Positions 1 through 8,471 of a DNA stretch of 64,000 nt are shown here, in pieces (positions within the stretch are counted from its first letter, which is position 1; every line of letters begins with the position of its first letter). The stretch is from Chloroflexota bacterium (GTDB lineage Bacteria > Chloroflexota > Anaerolineae > UBA4142 > SHND01), in assembly GCA_029778615.1 (NCBI GenBank), contig JAKOPZ010000296.1, positions 1 through 64,000 of the forward strand, given 5' to 3'. Below the pieces are notes generated by a model, which saw nothing but the letters and a program-made list of their open reading frames with translations, searched no databases and was not told the DNA's origin. A program made the translations under genes and the position numbers.

Positions 1-85
1 ATGCGCGTAGAGATTGCGTCGTCACACAGGACGTTCCTCGCAATGACAAACCCCATCGCAACGACAAACCCCACGGCAATGGCAA
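1..85. repeat. Intergenic repeat fragment at the left edge
   Basis: The stretch before the first gene is non-coding. It holds the phrase CTCGCAATGACA and degraded relatives of it (ATCGCAACGACA, ACGGCAATGGCA), each next to AAACCCC or a similar run. This resembles the dispersed palindromes at 15695-15781 and 18183-18250, which contain GTCATT and AATGAC arms. It looks like a partial or decayed copy of that class, cut by the window edge. Confidence 0.4.
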
Positions 86-3000
86 TCAGCGAATCACCAA
101 CCACGTGACCAATTCAAAATCGGTCTTGGTTGTGGCTTGCTGATTTTTTTCGGGCAGCACGGCATCGCGCGATTGTTTCAACGACGCGAGCGCGCGCTTG
201 GTGAATGTGCCGGCGATGGAACGCACCGCCGCGTCGAGCAGCGTATTGTACAGCGTCATGTCCGCGCCGTTTTGCGTTTCGGCATCAAACAGCGCGCACA
301 ATTCTTCATACGGCGTCTTTTTGCCCGCGCACAACGCGCGATACATTTCCAAAATTTGCTTTGGCTGCGCGAACGTGAAACGCACCGTCTTGTCGCGCCA
401 AACATAGACAAGGAAAAACGGCTGCAAGGGATTGATGGTGTTACTTGTCGCCTCCGCGTCGCGCTGCTGCAAACAAAAAATGACGCCGGGTTGAATGAGC
501 GGATACGCGGGGGCGGGCGGCACAACCGCGTACAACCCGAACGGCGCGTCCTCCAATTCTTGACGTTTGCTCGCAATATAATTTGCAAGGTCAATCCGAA
601 AATCGTCGAGCGTGAAATCGGTGAGCGAAACGGATTCGTTGAAATCTTCGAGGTCGAGAATTTCGTCCTTGAGTTTCAACAGTTGGCGGTCGCGATATTT
701 CAAATCGTCGCGCACCAATTCTTCCAACTGCGCCGTGTCCAATACATTGTCTTCGTTCGTCGCCGCAATGTCCACGAGCGCCATGCGCGCTTCGACGCGT
801 TCCTTGAGCGCGATGTAATTTTCCAAGTCGGGCGTGGGCCAAAAATTGACGAGCTGCACCGTGTTATTTTTGCTGCCGATGCGGTCAATGCGCCCAAAGC
901 GTTGAATCACGCGCACGGGGTTCCAGTGAATATCGTAATTGACCAAGTAATCACAGTCCTGCAAATTTTGTCCTTCGGAAATGCAATCCGTCGCAATCAG
1001 CAAATCAATTTCGCCCGTTTGCGGCAGGTCGGAAATTTTGGCGCGCTGTTTGGCGCGCGGGGAAAAATTGGTGAGGATGCGATTGAACTCGGTCTTGTCG
1101 AACGTGGTTCTGTTTTCGTTTCCGCCCGTGACGACGGCGGTGTGAATGCGCAATTCTTGTTTCGCCCACGCGGCGAGTTGGTCGTACAAATAATGCGCGG
1201 TGTCGGCGAACGCGGTGAACACCAACACCTTGCGATTCGGTTCACCGTCGCGGTTGGTGGTCGGCTGCTGCGCTTTGGCGCGAATCAATTCCTTGAGCCG
1301 CGCGAGTTTCGCGTCGCGCGCGGGATTGACCTTTTGCGCTTCGAGATATAGAAACGCGATTTGCTCTTCATCTTTTTTCAAATCGTCCAGCCAACGCGCC
1401 ACATCCAAATCCGCGAACGGATACACCAATTTTTCGCCCACTTGTAGAATGGCTTCGGGTTCTTCGTCATCTTCCAACAATTCGTCCAAATCTTCGGGGT
1501 CGAAATTCGGATTCGTCTCTTGGAGTTGTTGAAAGCGCGTAAGCCGTCCTTGCAAATCGTGAATTTTCTCGAGCGTGCGCTCCATCGTGATCTCGAACGC
1601 CTCGATGGAACTTTCGAGCCGCTTGAGAAAATTCACCTTCATCATCCCAATCAAATAATTTTCAATTTGCTGCTGCGTAAAACGCGTGCCGACGCGCGTG
1701 AGATATTTGGCGCGCACTTCGGGACGCAAATAGTTGGCGGGGCTGAACAACGCGAGTTGATATTTTTCAATCTCGTCGTTCAAGCGGTCATACGGCAAAA
1801 ATTCGCCGTCGCGGTCAATTTCGGCATACAGCGAAAGGGGTTTGGCGCGGCGCGGAAAACCGCCGAGCGCGGCAACACTGTCCGCATAGTAACGGTGAAT
1901 GTGTTTGCGCGAACGCGCGATGGTCAATTCATCGAGCAGTTTGAAAAACGCGGACGAAAGTTTTTGGAGCAAGACGCGCGCGTCGCGTTCGCCCGATTCT
2001 TTTGCCCATTCGTTAAATTGTTTTTGCGCCACGTCGAGCGCGCTTTTCAGATTCGCAATGCCGATGCTGTCCTTGAACGCGTCCTCGCGTCCTTCGCTGA
2101 TGAAATAGATTTGATTGCGCAGGTCAACGAGACTCGTGTTGACGGGCGTTGCCGAAAGCATCAACACCTTGGTCTTGACGCCTTTTTGAATAATCTCGCG
2201 CATCAAGCGTTCGTAACGACTCTGCTTGATGATTTGTCCCTCTTCATCGCGCTTGCCTTTGGTGTTGTTGCGAAAATTGTGCGATTCGTCAATCACCACC
2301 AAATCGTAATTGCCCCAATTGATGGTGGACAAATCTATATCACCGCTCTTGCCGCCGTCGCGCGATAAATCGGTGTGCGACAAAACGTCATAGCGAAAAC
2401 GGTCGCGCACGAACGGATTGAGCGTGTCATTGTGCCGATACACCGTCCAATTCTCGCGCAATTTTTTCGGACACAGCACAAGCACGCGGTCATTCCGTAA
2501 TTCAAAATACTTGATGATGGCGAGCGCGGTGTAGGTTTTGCCCAGCCCCACGCTGTCGGCAATGATGCAGCCGTTGTGTTTGAGAATTTTGTTGATGGCG
2601 CCCTTGACGCCGTCGCGTTGAAATTCAAACAGCGTTTTCCAAATCTCGCTCTCGGTAATCTGATGCTGCGCGTCATCCAAGCCGCCGCGCGTTTGTTCAT
2701 CCACGAATTTGCCAAAGATGTGATAGAGCGTCTTGAAATAAATAAATTCGGGCGCGTGATTTTGATAGAGTTGCGCGAGATATTCCAATACCTCTGCTTT
2801 CACATCTTGCGTCAACTCTGTATTGTTCCACAATTCATCAAACCACGCTTTCAAATCATCACGGTCGCGGCGGTCATTCACAATCAAATTCAATTCGATA
2901 TTGTTTTTCCCTTCGTCCGCCAAACCCAAACCGCGCACGGTAAAATTACTGCTGCCCAAAATCGCTTCGTGAACGCCGTGATTGTCAATGTGGTACAATT

Positions 3001-3370
3001 TACCGTGCAGCAACCCTGCGCGTTTCACCGAACGAATTTCCACTTTGTCGGCAATCCACTCTGCACACACGCGCGCCGTGCGCCGCAGCGTCAACGTATC
3101 GCGCACGCGCAAACCATCTTGGTCTAAATCAAATGCCTTGTGCGCGCGATGCGACGGGTCAAGGTCGAGATAACTCGGCTCGCCGAACAAAAAACGCAGC
3201 CGCGCGATCGCATCGAGCTGCGTTTTTAACTTCTCGTACGCATAGATTGTGAAATACGCGGAAACGAAAGAGAGGTCAGAATCGGGCGCAATGTTTTGTT
3301 GTAGAAAATTCCCGACTGTGCCGCGTGTGAGATTATCACGCAGCCCGGAAGCAAGCCGATGAGGATTCAA
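86..3370 (-). CDS. PLD-domain/SNF2-family DEAD-like helicase fusion
   Basis: The 1094-residue protein joins a phospholipase-D-like domain to a superfamily 2 helicase. The PLD motif is visible as H122-x-K124-x4-D129 followed by GSSN at about 139-142. The helicase core has Walker A DSVGLGKT (about 272-279), Walker B variant DESH (361-364) and SAT (406-408). In the C-terminal lobe ATDCISEGQNLQ and RFGRIDRIGS (about 793-832) are motifs V and VI. A single HKD motif implies dimerisation if the PLD part is a nuclease. The first codon is TTG at 3370; GGGTGGGAG lies 8 nt upstream, while the nearby ATG is in another frame. Such proteins act on DNA or RNA and often occur in defence or repair settings; no partner gene is visible. 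Function beyond nucleic-acid-dependent ATPase is unproven. Confidence 0.85.
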   Translation of the reverse strand: MNPHRLASGLRDNLTRGTVGNFLQQNIAPDSDLSFVSAYFTIYAYEKLKTQLDAIARLRFLFGEPSYLDLDPSHRAHKAFDLDQDGLRVRDTLTLRRTARVCAEWIADKVEIRSVKRAGLLHGKLYHIDNHGVHEAILGSSNFTVRGLGLADEGKNNIELNLIVNDRRDRDDLKAWFDELWNNTELTQDVKAEVLEYLAQLYQNHAPEFIYFKTLYHIFGKFVDEQTRGGLDDAQHQITESEIWKTLFEFQRDGVKGAINKILKHNGCIIADSVGLGKTYTALAIIKYFELRNDRVLVLCPKKLRENWTVYRHNDTLNPFVRDRFRYDVLSHTDLSRDGGKSGDIDLSTINWGNYDLVVIDESHNFRNNTKGKRDEEGQIIKQSRYERLMREIIQKGVKTKVLMLSATPVNTSLVDLRNQIYFISEGREDAFKDSIGIANLKSALDVAQKQFNEWAKESGERDARVLLQKLSSAFFKLLDELTIARSRKHIHRYYADSVAALGGFPRRAKPLSLYAEIDRDGEFLPYDRLNDEIEKYQLALFSPANYLRPEVRAKYLTRVGTRFTQQQIENYLIGMMKVNFLKRLESSIEAFEITMERTLEKIHDLQGRLTRFQQLQETNPNFDPEDLDELLEDDEEPEAILQVGEKLVYPFADLDVARWLDDLKKDEEQIAFLYLEAQKVNPARDAKLARLKELIRAKAQQPTTNRDGEPNRKVLVFTAFADTAHYLYDQLAAWAKQELRIHTAVVTGGNENRTTFDKTEFNRILTNFSPRAKQRAKISDLPQTGEIDLLIATDCISEGQNLQDCDYLVNYDIHWNPVRVIQRFGRIDRIGSKNNTVQLVNFWPTPDLENYIALKERVEARMALVDIAATNEDNVLDTAQLEELVRDDLKYRDRQLLKLKDEILDLEDFNESVSLTDFTLDDFRIDLANYIASKRQELEDAPFGLYAVVPPAPAYPLIQPGVIFCLQQRDAEATSNTINPLQPFFLVYVWRDKTVRFTFAQPKQILEMYRALCAGKKTPYEELCALFDAETQNGADMTLYNTLLDAAVRSIAGTFTKRALASLKQSRDAVLPEKNQQATTKTDFELVTWLVIR

Positions 3371-3451
3371 TTTTCATTCTCCCACCCAATAATGTTGCAA
3401 GACTGTAGCGATTATATGTTTCGCTATTTTGTTTGACAAGCGCGTTTTCTT

Positions 3452-3740
3452 TCGCGGTTTTCCTCCTTTTCGCGGGTTTCGAGGTTTTTTTTCGCGGTTT
3501 TCCTCCCTTTCGCGAGTTTCGAGGTTTTTTTCGCGGTTTTCCTCCCTTTCGCGGGTTTCGAGGTTTTTTTTCGCGGTTTTCCTCCCTTTCGCGAGTTTCG
3601 AGGTTTTTTTCGCGGTTTTCCTCCCTTTCGCGAGTTTCGAGGTTTTTTTCGCGGTTTTCCTCCCTTTCGCGAGTTTCGAGGTTTTTTTCGCGGTTTTCCT
3701 CCTTTTCGCGGGTTTCGAGGTTTTTTTCGCGCCTTTCGCG
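3452..3740. repeat. Tandem array of seven 39-40 bp units
   Basis: Seven units begin with TCGCGGTTTTCCTC at 3452, 3492, 3531, 3571, 3610, 3649 and 3688, with a partial eighth at 3727. Units differ almost only in the length of the T run (7-8) and in GCGGG versus GCGAG. There are no unique spacers, so it is not a CRISPR. It fills most of the 417-bp gap between the helicase gene and the lipoprotein gene, the only gene-free gap over 300 bp in the window. Reading frames through it are simple repeats and are not credible genes. Tract-length variation suggests slippage. Confidence 0.9.
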
Positions 3741-3772
3741 TTCCAACCTCTTTCGCATTCCCATTCCCTTCA

Positions 3773-3781
3773 TGCTACAAT
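3773..3781 (+). promoter_or_regulatory. Extended -10 promoter for the G5 lipoprotein gene
   Basis: TGC followed by TACAAT ends 6 nt before the GTG start codon at 3788. A sigma-70-type start site about 7 nt downstream would fall on the start codon, so a leaderless transcript is expected. No Shine-Dalgarno sequence is present. Confidence 0.5.
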
Positions 3782-3787
3782 CGGCGC

Positions 3788-5602
3788 GTGAGTCCCACTG
3801 CGCGTCCTCTCTTGGCTCTCTTGACGTTTCACGTTTTACTTTTTACGCTTCTCACCGCCTGTTCCTCCAACAAACGCGTCGTCCTGCTTGTGGACGGCGA
3901 ACGGCGCGTGATTGAAACGCAAGCGCCCACCGTCGGCGAACTCTTGCGCGAACAAAACATTGTGCTGGGCGACCAAGACCGCGTCGAGCCGCCCGATTAC
4001 ACGCCGATTGAACGCACCGCGACCATTCAAATTGTGCGCGTGCAAATCAAAACCGAGACCACGCGCGAGCCGTTGGAATTTGAACGTATCTATACGCGCG
4101 AAGAAAATTTGCCGGACGGACAGGTGCGCGTCTCGCGCTTTGGCGCGAACGGCGAAGCGGAAATTGATTATCAAGTCACGCTCGAAGATGGGCGCGAAGT
4201 TTCCCGACGCGAAATCGCGCGGCGCGTGATTCAAGAACCCGTCAATGAATTGCTGTTGATTGGCACACAAGGCACGGTGCCCTCTGTTGAAATCACCGGC
4301 ACGCTCGCGTACATTGGCAAAGGGAATGCGTGGCTCGTGCGCGGGTCAACAGCAGAGCGCCGACCGCTCACCACGAACGGCGATTTGGATGGACGCGTCT
4401 TTGATTTGTCGCCCGATGGAAAATATCTCTTGTATTCGCGCGCGGCAGGCGCGAACGCCGCCGCGTCGGATATCAATACGTTGTGGGTGATTGATACCGT
4501 GCCGTTCAATGCCGAACCGCGCCGCGTGCCGATTGACAACGCACTCTACGCGCAGTGGGCGCCTGATGGTTCCGCGCAAGTCGCCTATACGCGCGGCGAA
4601 AAAACGATCGGCGCGCCGGGTTGGAAAGCGTACAACGATTTGAATATCGCGACACTGTACGGCATCACCGAAACGCTTCAAGTGAGCGATACGGATATTC
4701 AAACGCAAACAGTGCGCGTCACGCCAACCCCTTTGCCCAGCGATACGCCGCCGCCGACCAAAACGCCTGACCCCAATGTGACGCCCGACCCAAACGTTCC
4801 CACCGCGCTTCCGCTCCCGACCTATACGCCGCGTCCGTTTGGCAGACCCATCACGCGGACGATTTACATTACCAGCACGCGCGTCACCACGCTTTCGCAA
4901 ACGGCGAAAACGCCGATTACGTTGACGAATCAAGTGGTCATTCCGCGCAGTGCGCCCGCGCCGCTCAGTTGGTGGGGTTGGAATGTGGCGTGGTCGCCCG
5001 ACGCGAAAACGTTTGCCTATGCGTTGTCGAACCAAGTGGGTTTGGTGACAATCCAAACGGGCGAACGCCGCGCGCTGGAGGAATTTTCGTACTATAACAC
5101 GCGCGGCGATTGGGTTTGGATTCCGCAATTGGTGTGGTCACCTGACGGACGCTTTTTTGCCGCGACGATTCATGCGCCGCCGAACGGCGCGGAACGCGCC
5201 CAAGACGCGACCGGTTTCGATTTGTGGCTGCTCGCGCGCGATGGAAATTTTTCACAGCCGATTGCGCGCAATACCGGCATGTGGGCGTTTCCCGCGTGGT
5301 CGCCGCTCGACGCGCAGCGCGAAAGCAAACTCGCGTTCGGCGTCGCGCAAAATCAAGTCAACAGCGAACGTTCATTGTACTCGCTCTATATCATGGACCG
5401 CGACGGCAGTAACCGCGAACGCATTTTTCCCGAAATCGAAAACGCGCTTCAAGGCGTACGCGTGGTGCAGTTCGCGTGGTCGCCCGATGTGAAACAATTG
5501 ATTGCGCTGCGCGACGGCGATTTGTGGCTGTATGACCTCGCATCAAAAAAATGGTCCCCGCTCACCGCGAATGGCGATAGTAAATTGGCAAGGTGGAAGT
5601 AG
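3788..5602 (+). CDS. Lipoprotein with DUF348, G5 and TolB-like propeller
   Basis: This 604-residue exported lipoprotein starts at GTG with a signal peptide ending in the lipobox LTAC (Cys about 25). A DUF348-like segment (about 29-78, containing VDGERRVIE and TVGELL) is followed by a G5 domain (about 80-155), the arrangement seen in YabE/resuscitation-factor-type cell-wall proteins, where G5 is thought to bind glycans. The rest contains blades with AWSPD, VWSPDGR and AWSP motifs typical of TolB/WD40-like propellers, interrupted by a Pro/Thr linker (about 315-355). It probably sits on the outer face of the membrane and contacts cell-wall or surface glycan. The combination is unusual. The signal-peptide region contains the phrase TTTCACGTTTTAC, also seen non-coding near 63690, so its sequence may derive from a repeat. 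Confidence 0.8.
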   Translation: MSPTARPLLALLTFHVLLFTLLTACSSNKRVVLLVDGERRVIETQAPTVGELLREQNIVLGDQDRVEPPDYTPIERTATIQIVRVQIKTETTREPLEFERIYTREENLPDGQVRVSRFGANGEAEIDYQVTLEDGREVSRREIARRVIQEPVNELLLIGTQGTVPSVEITGTLAYIGKGNAWLVRGSTAERRPLTTNGDLDGRVFDLSPDGKYLLYSRAAGANAAASDINTLWVIDTVPFNAEPRRVPIDNALYAQWAPDGSAQVAYTRGEKTIGAPGWKAYNDLNIATLYGITETLQVSDTDIQTQTVRVTPTPLPSDTPPPTKTPDPNVTPDPNVPTALPLPTYTPRPFGRPITRTIYITSTRVTTLSQTAKTPITLTNQVVIPRSAPAPLSWWGWNVAWSPDAKTFAYALSNQVGLVTIQTGERRALEEFSYYNTRGDWVWIPQLVWSPDGRFFAATIHAPPNGAERAQDATGFDLWLLARDGNFSQPIARNTGMWAFPAWSPLDAQRESKLAFGVAQNQVNSERSLYSLYIMDRDGSNRERIFPEIENALQGVRVVQFAWSPDVKQLIALRDGDLWLYDLASKKWSPLTANGDSKLARWK

Positions 5603-5607
5603 AAATT

Positions 5608-5663
5608 GGAGACCAGAGACTGGAGACTGAACCCCAAGCTCTAGTCTCCAGTCTCTAGTCTCT
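5608..5663. repeat. Intergenic inverted repeat (AGTCTCC family)
   Basis: A perfect 14-bp stem pairs AGAGACTGGAGACT (5615-5628) with AGTCTCCAGTCTCT (5643-5656), and a looser stem extends outward. It lies between the lipoprotein gene and the hydrolase/ligase gene. Close relatives occur at 30561-30625, 32310-32360 and 56390-56413. There is no T tract, so terminator activity is uncertain. Confidence 0.8.
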
Positions 5664-5667
5664 GTGC

Positions 5668-8367
5668 ATGTCTCGTCTCTTTGCTCTGCTCGCTTATTTT
5701 TTTCTCCTCCTCGTCTCGCTCGGCGTCGCGGCGTTTGCGGTGACGAATCATTTGACGTTGACGCGCGGTGTTGAAACGGATTTTCCCGTCACGCAAAAAA
5801 TTATCGGCACGAATGTGGCGCTCGAAAAATATTCGAGCGCGGCAGAATTGCCGCGCGCGTTCGATATGTTGAAAAACGCGCGCATTGAATATGCGCGGCA
5901 GTATTTTCCGTGGCGCGAAATCGAAACCACGCGCGGTGTGTACGACTGGGAAAAATGGGACAAGGTGGTGAACGCGGCGCGGGCGAACGGGATTCAACTC
6001 GTTGCGGTGTTGACCACTGCGCCCGCATGGAGTCAGCGCCCGAACGAACGCGACATGCCGAACGCGCCGCCCGATGATTTTGCGGAATACGCGCGTTTCG
6101 TCGGCGAGTTTGCAAAACGCTACGGCGATTCAATTCGCTTTTATCAAATTTGGGATGAACCGAATGTCGAACCGAATTGGGGCAAGCGCAATGCAGACCC
6201 GGTGGAATACGCGCAATTACTGATTCCTGCGGCAAAGGCGATTCGCGCGAACGATGCGAACGCGGTGATTGTGCTCGCGGGGCTGGCGATGAATTTGGAA
6301 TTGCATCGCCCGCATCCAAACTATTCGGAAATTTTATTTTTGCGCGGTTTGTACGAAATCGGCGCGCAAAACTATTTTGATATTGTCGCGGCGAAACCGT
6401 ACGGGATGTGGACAGGACCCGAAGACCGCACGGTCAATTCCGGCGTGTTGAATTTTTCGCGCGTGATTTTATTGCGCGATGAAATGCGTCAGTATGGCGA
6501 CGCGCGAAAACCGATGTGGGCAGTCGAGATGGGCTGGAACGCGCTGCCCGCAGATTGGCAAGGCGAACCTTCACCGTGGGGAACGGACACGGAGGAAAAA
6601 CAAGCAGACCGTTTGCAGCGCGCGTTGGTGCGCGCGCAAAACGAATGGAGTTGGTTGACGGGCGAATTTCCGTTGTATCTCCAACCGAACGTCGCACCCG
6701 AAAATCCGCGCTGGGGTTTCTCAATGTTCACGCGCGATTTTCAACCGCGCGCGTTTTATGAAACGCTCAAACAATTTATCACCATACCCACGCGCAGTGT
6801 TCCGCCGCGCGACGCGCCTTTCCTGCCCGTCGCGTTGCTCGGCGGCGTCGCGCTCGTGTCCGCTTGGCGCGCATGGCATTTCGTTTTTGTTTTGAAACTG
6901 GATGAACGTTGGCGCGATTTGAAAACGCGCGTTCATGCGTTTCCCGAACGCGCGCAGTTCTTTGCGATTCTCTTTTGCGTCGCCGCGTTTTATTTTTCGC
7001 CCAATGTGATTTTGAATTTTGTTTTGTTGGGCGCGTTGATTTTGTTGTTCGCCCTGCGTTTGGATTATGGCATTGCGTTCACTATTTTCGCGATTCCGTT
7101 CTGGAATTTTCCCAAAACCTTGTTCGGCGGATTTCAATTGTCGCCGGTCGAAGCGTTGACGTGGATTGCGACGGCGGCGTTTGTGGCAGACGCGCTTTTG
7201 AATCGAACCTTCTCGCGTCGCACTCTCAATCTTCAATCTCTCCTCTCCAAGCTCCAATCTCTCGATTACGCCGTTCTCGCGTTCCTCGCGCTCGCGCTCC
7301 TCTCGACGCGTTGGGCGGGCAATTTCGGCGTGGCGAGCCGCGAATTTCGCATCATCGTCCTCGACCCCATCTTGCTCTATGCCATACTTCGCTTGAGCGC
7401 GTTCGATTTGAAACAGACGCGCCGGTTTGTGAACGCGCTGCTCGCGTCGGGCGTCGCGGTGTGTGCGATTGGCATCTATCAATATTTTTCCGGCGACGTG
7501 ATTTTGGCGGACGGCGTCGCGCGTTTGACGGCGGTCTGGGGTTCGCCGAACAATGTCGGTTTGTACTTGGGACGCTTGCTGCCGATTGCGTTGGCGTTCG
7601 CGTTGATGCTGCGCGGCGGAGGAGGCAACCAAAAGGGTACGCCCTTGCATGATTATACGCGATGGATTTATGCGGGCTTGGTTGCATTGTTCGGCGTGAC
7701 GATTTTGTTGACGTATTCGCGCGGGGCAATTTTTGTCGGCGTGCCCGCGAGTGTCTTGGTTTTGTTCGGCGTGTTGTATTTGCGTTCGCATCATTTGTCG
7801 CGCCGCGCGTGGTTGGTGATGATCGGAACGGTGATGGTTGCAGGGATTGCGCTGGCGCCGTTCCTCACGACCGCGCGCTTTGATTCCTTGTTTCAAACCG
7901 GAACGGGGACGGGCTTTTTTCGCGTTGCGGTGTGGACGAGCGCGGTGAACATGATTCGTGACCATCCGCTGCTCGGCGTGGGGTTGGACAACTTTTTGTA
8001 CGAGTATCCGAAATACATTTTGCCCGACGCGTGGCGCGAGCCGAATCTTTCACACCCGCACAATTTCATTTTGGATTTTTGGGTGCGCTTGGGCATTGGC
8101 GGACTCGCCATTTTTATTTGGATGCTCGTCGCGTTTTTCAAAAGCGCGTGGAAAAATTTTACGGCGGCGGTCTGGGTAGAGACGGAACCGGGTTCCGTCT
8201 CTACCCAGACCTACAACCGCGCGTTAATGTTGGGTTTGATGGCGAGCGTGGTGAATATGCTCGCGCACGGTCTGATTGACGCGTCGTTTTTTGTCGTGGA
8301 TTTGGCGTACGTGTTTCTGTTGACGCTGGCGTTGGTTGCAGCACGGATAGAAACGGAACACGGGTAG
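5668..8367 (+). CDS. Glycoside hydrolase fused to O-antigen ligase/polymerase
   Basis: The 899-residue protein has an N-terminal signal anchor (about 5-25), then a clan-A TIM-barrel glycosidase (about 40-375, GH39/GH5-like). The acid/base sits in IWDEPN (E164) and the nucleophile in WAVEMGW (E287). From about 385 on it is a multi-pass O-antigen ligase/Wzy-type protein with YSRGA and the C-terminal signature HPHNFILDFWVRLG. The ligase half should join or polymerise lipid-linked glycan outside the membrane; the hydrolase half may trim or edit it. Three repeat tracts lie in its C-terminal half: TCTCC-type phrases at about 7222-7262, a 41-bp palindrome at 8170-8210 and a palindrome over the stop codon. 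ATG at 5668 follows an intergenic inverted repeat with no obvious Shine-Dalgarno. Confidence 0.85.
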   Translation: MSRLFALLAYFFLLLVSLGVAAFAVTNHLTLTRGVETDFPVTQKIIGTNVALEKYSSAAELPRAFDMLKNARIEYARQYFPWREIETTRGVYDWEKWDKVVNAARANGIQLVAVLTTAPAWSQRPNERDMPNAPPDDFAEYARFVGEFAKRYGDSIRFYQIWDEPNVEPNWGKRNADPVEYAQLLIPAAKAIRANDANAVIVLAGLAMNLELHRPHPNYSEILFLRGLYEIGAQNYFDIVAAKPYGMWTGPEDRTVNSGVLNFSRVILLRDEMRQYGDARKPMWAVEMGWNALPADWQGEPSPWGTDTEEKQADRLQRALVRAQNEWSWLTGEFPLYLQPNVAPENPRWGFSMFTRDFQPRAFYETLKQFITIPTRSVPPRDAPFLPVALLGGVALVSAWRAWHFVFVLKLDERWRDLKTRVHAFPERAQFFAILFCVAAFYFSPNVILNFVLLGALILLFALRLDYGIAFTIFAIPFWNFPKTLFGGFQLSPVEALTWIATAAFVADALLNRTFSRRTLNLQSLLSKLQSLDYAVLAFLALALLSTRWAGNFGVASREFRIIVLDPILLYAILRLSAFDLKQTRRFVNALLASGVAVCAIGIYQYFSGDVILADGVARLTAVWGSPNNVGLYLGRLLPIALAFALMLRGGGGNQKGTPLHDYTRWIYAGLVALFGVTILLTYSRGAIFVGVPASVLVLFGVLYLRSHHLSRRAWLVMIGTVMVAGIALAPFLTTARFDSLFQTGTGTGFFRVAVWTSAVNMIRDHPLLGVGLDNFLYEYPKYILPDAWREPNLSHPHNFILDFWVRLGIGGLAIFIWMLVAFFKSAWKNFTAAVWVETEPGSVSTQTYNRALMLGLMASVVNMLAHGLIDASFFVVDLAYVFLLTLALVAARIETEHG
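8170..8210. repeat. 41-bp palindrome embedded in the coding sequence
   Basis: Two perfect 20-nt arms (8170-8189 and 8191-8210) flank one base. The core reads ACGGAACC-G-GGTTCCGT with outer GGGTAG/CTACCC. It is read through in frame as VWVETEPGSVSTQT in a loop between membrane helices. A near-identical core occurs between genes at 11813-11845, so this is a dispersed element and not a one-off. Confidence 0.85.
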
Positions 8368-8396
8368 AAACGGAACCGTGTTCCGTTTCTATCCGT
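8343..8396 (+). repeat. 20-bp perfect inverted repeat with the stop codon in its loop
   Basis: Arms 8343-8362 and 8377-8396 are perfect complements of 20 nt around a 14-nt loop that contains the TAG stop codon of the hydrolase/ligase gene. It carries GGAACA/TGTTCC and GATAGAAAC phrases like the other GGAAC palindromes. It could slow or end transcription, but no T tract follows. Confidence 0.85.
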
Positions 8397-8428
8397 CCCG
8401 AATGACGTTTCTCGTTTCACATTTCCTC

Positions 8429-8437
8429 TGTTATACT
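8429..8437 (+). promoter_or_regulatory. Extended -10 promoter
   Basis: TGT precedes TATACT. It stands 34 nt before the ATG at 8472, and a strong Shine-Dalgarno GGAGGA (8458-8463) lies 8 nt before that ATG. This is one of the few classical leadered starts in the window. Confidence 0.5.
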
Positions 8438-8471
8438 CGCAGCGTATTCATCCTCTCGGAGGAATTTTTTT

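Noticed and set aside
3452-3740. CRISPR array
   Set aside because: Units are directly adjacent without unique spacers, and no cas gene is near.
3433-3915. Open frames of 120-160 residues through the 39-40 bp array, both strands
   Set aside because: They consist of a repeated peptide, change frame with T-run length, and have no ribosome site or family similarity.
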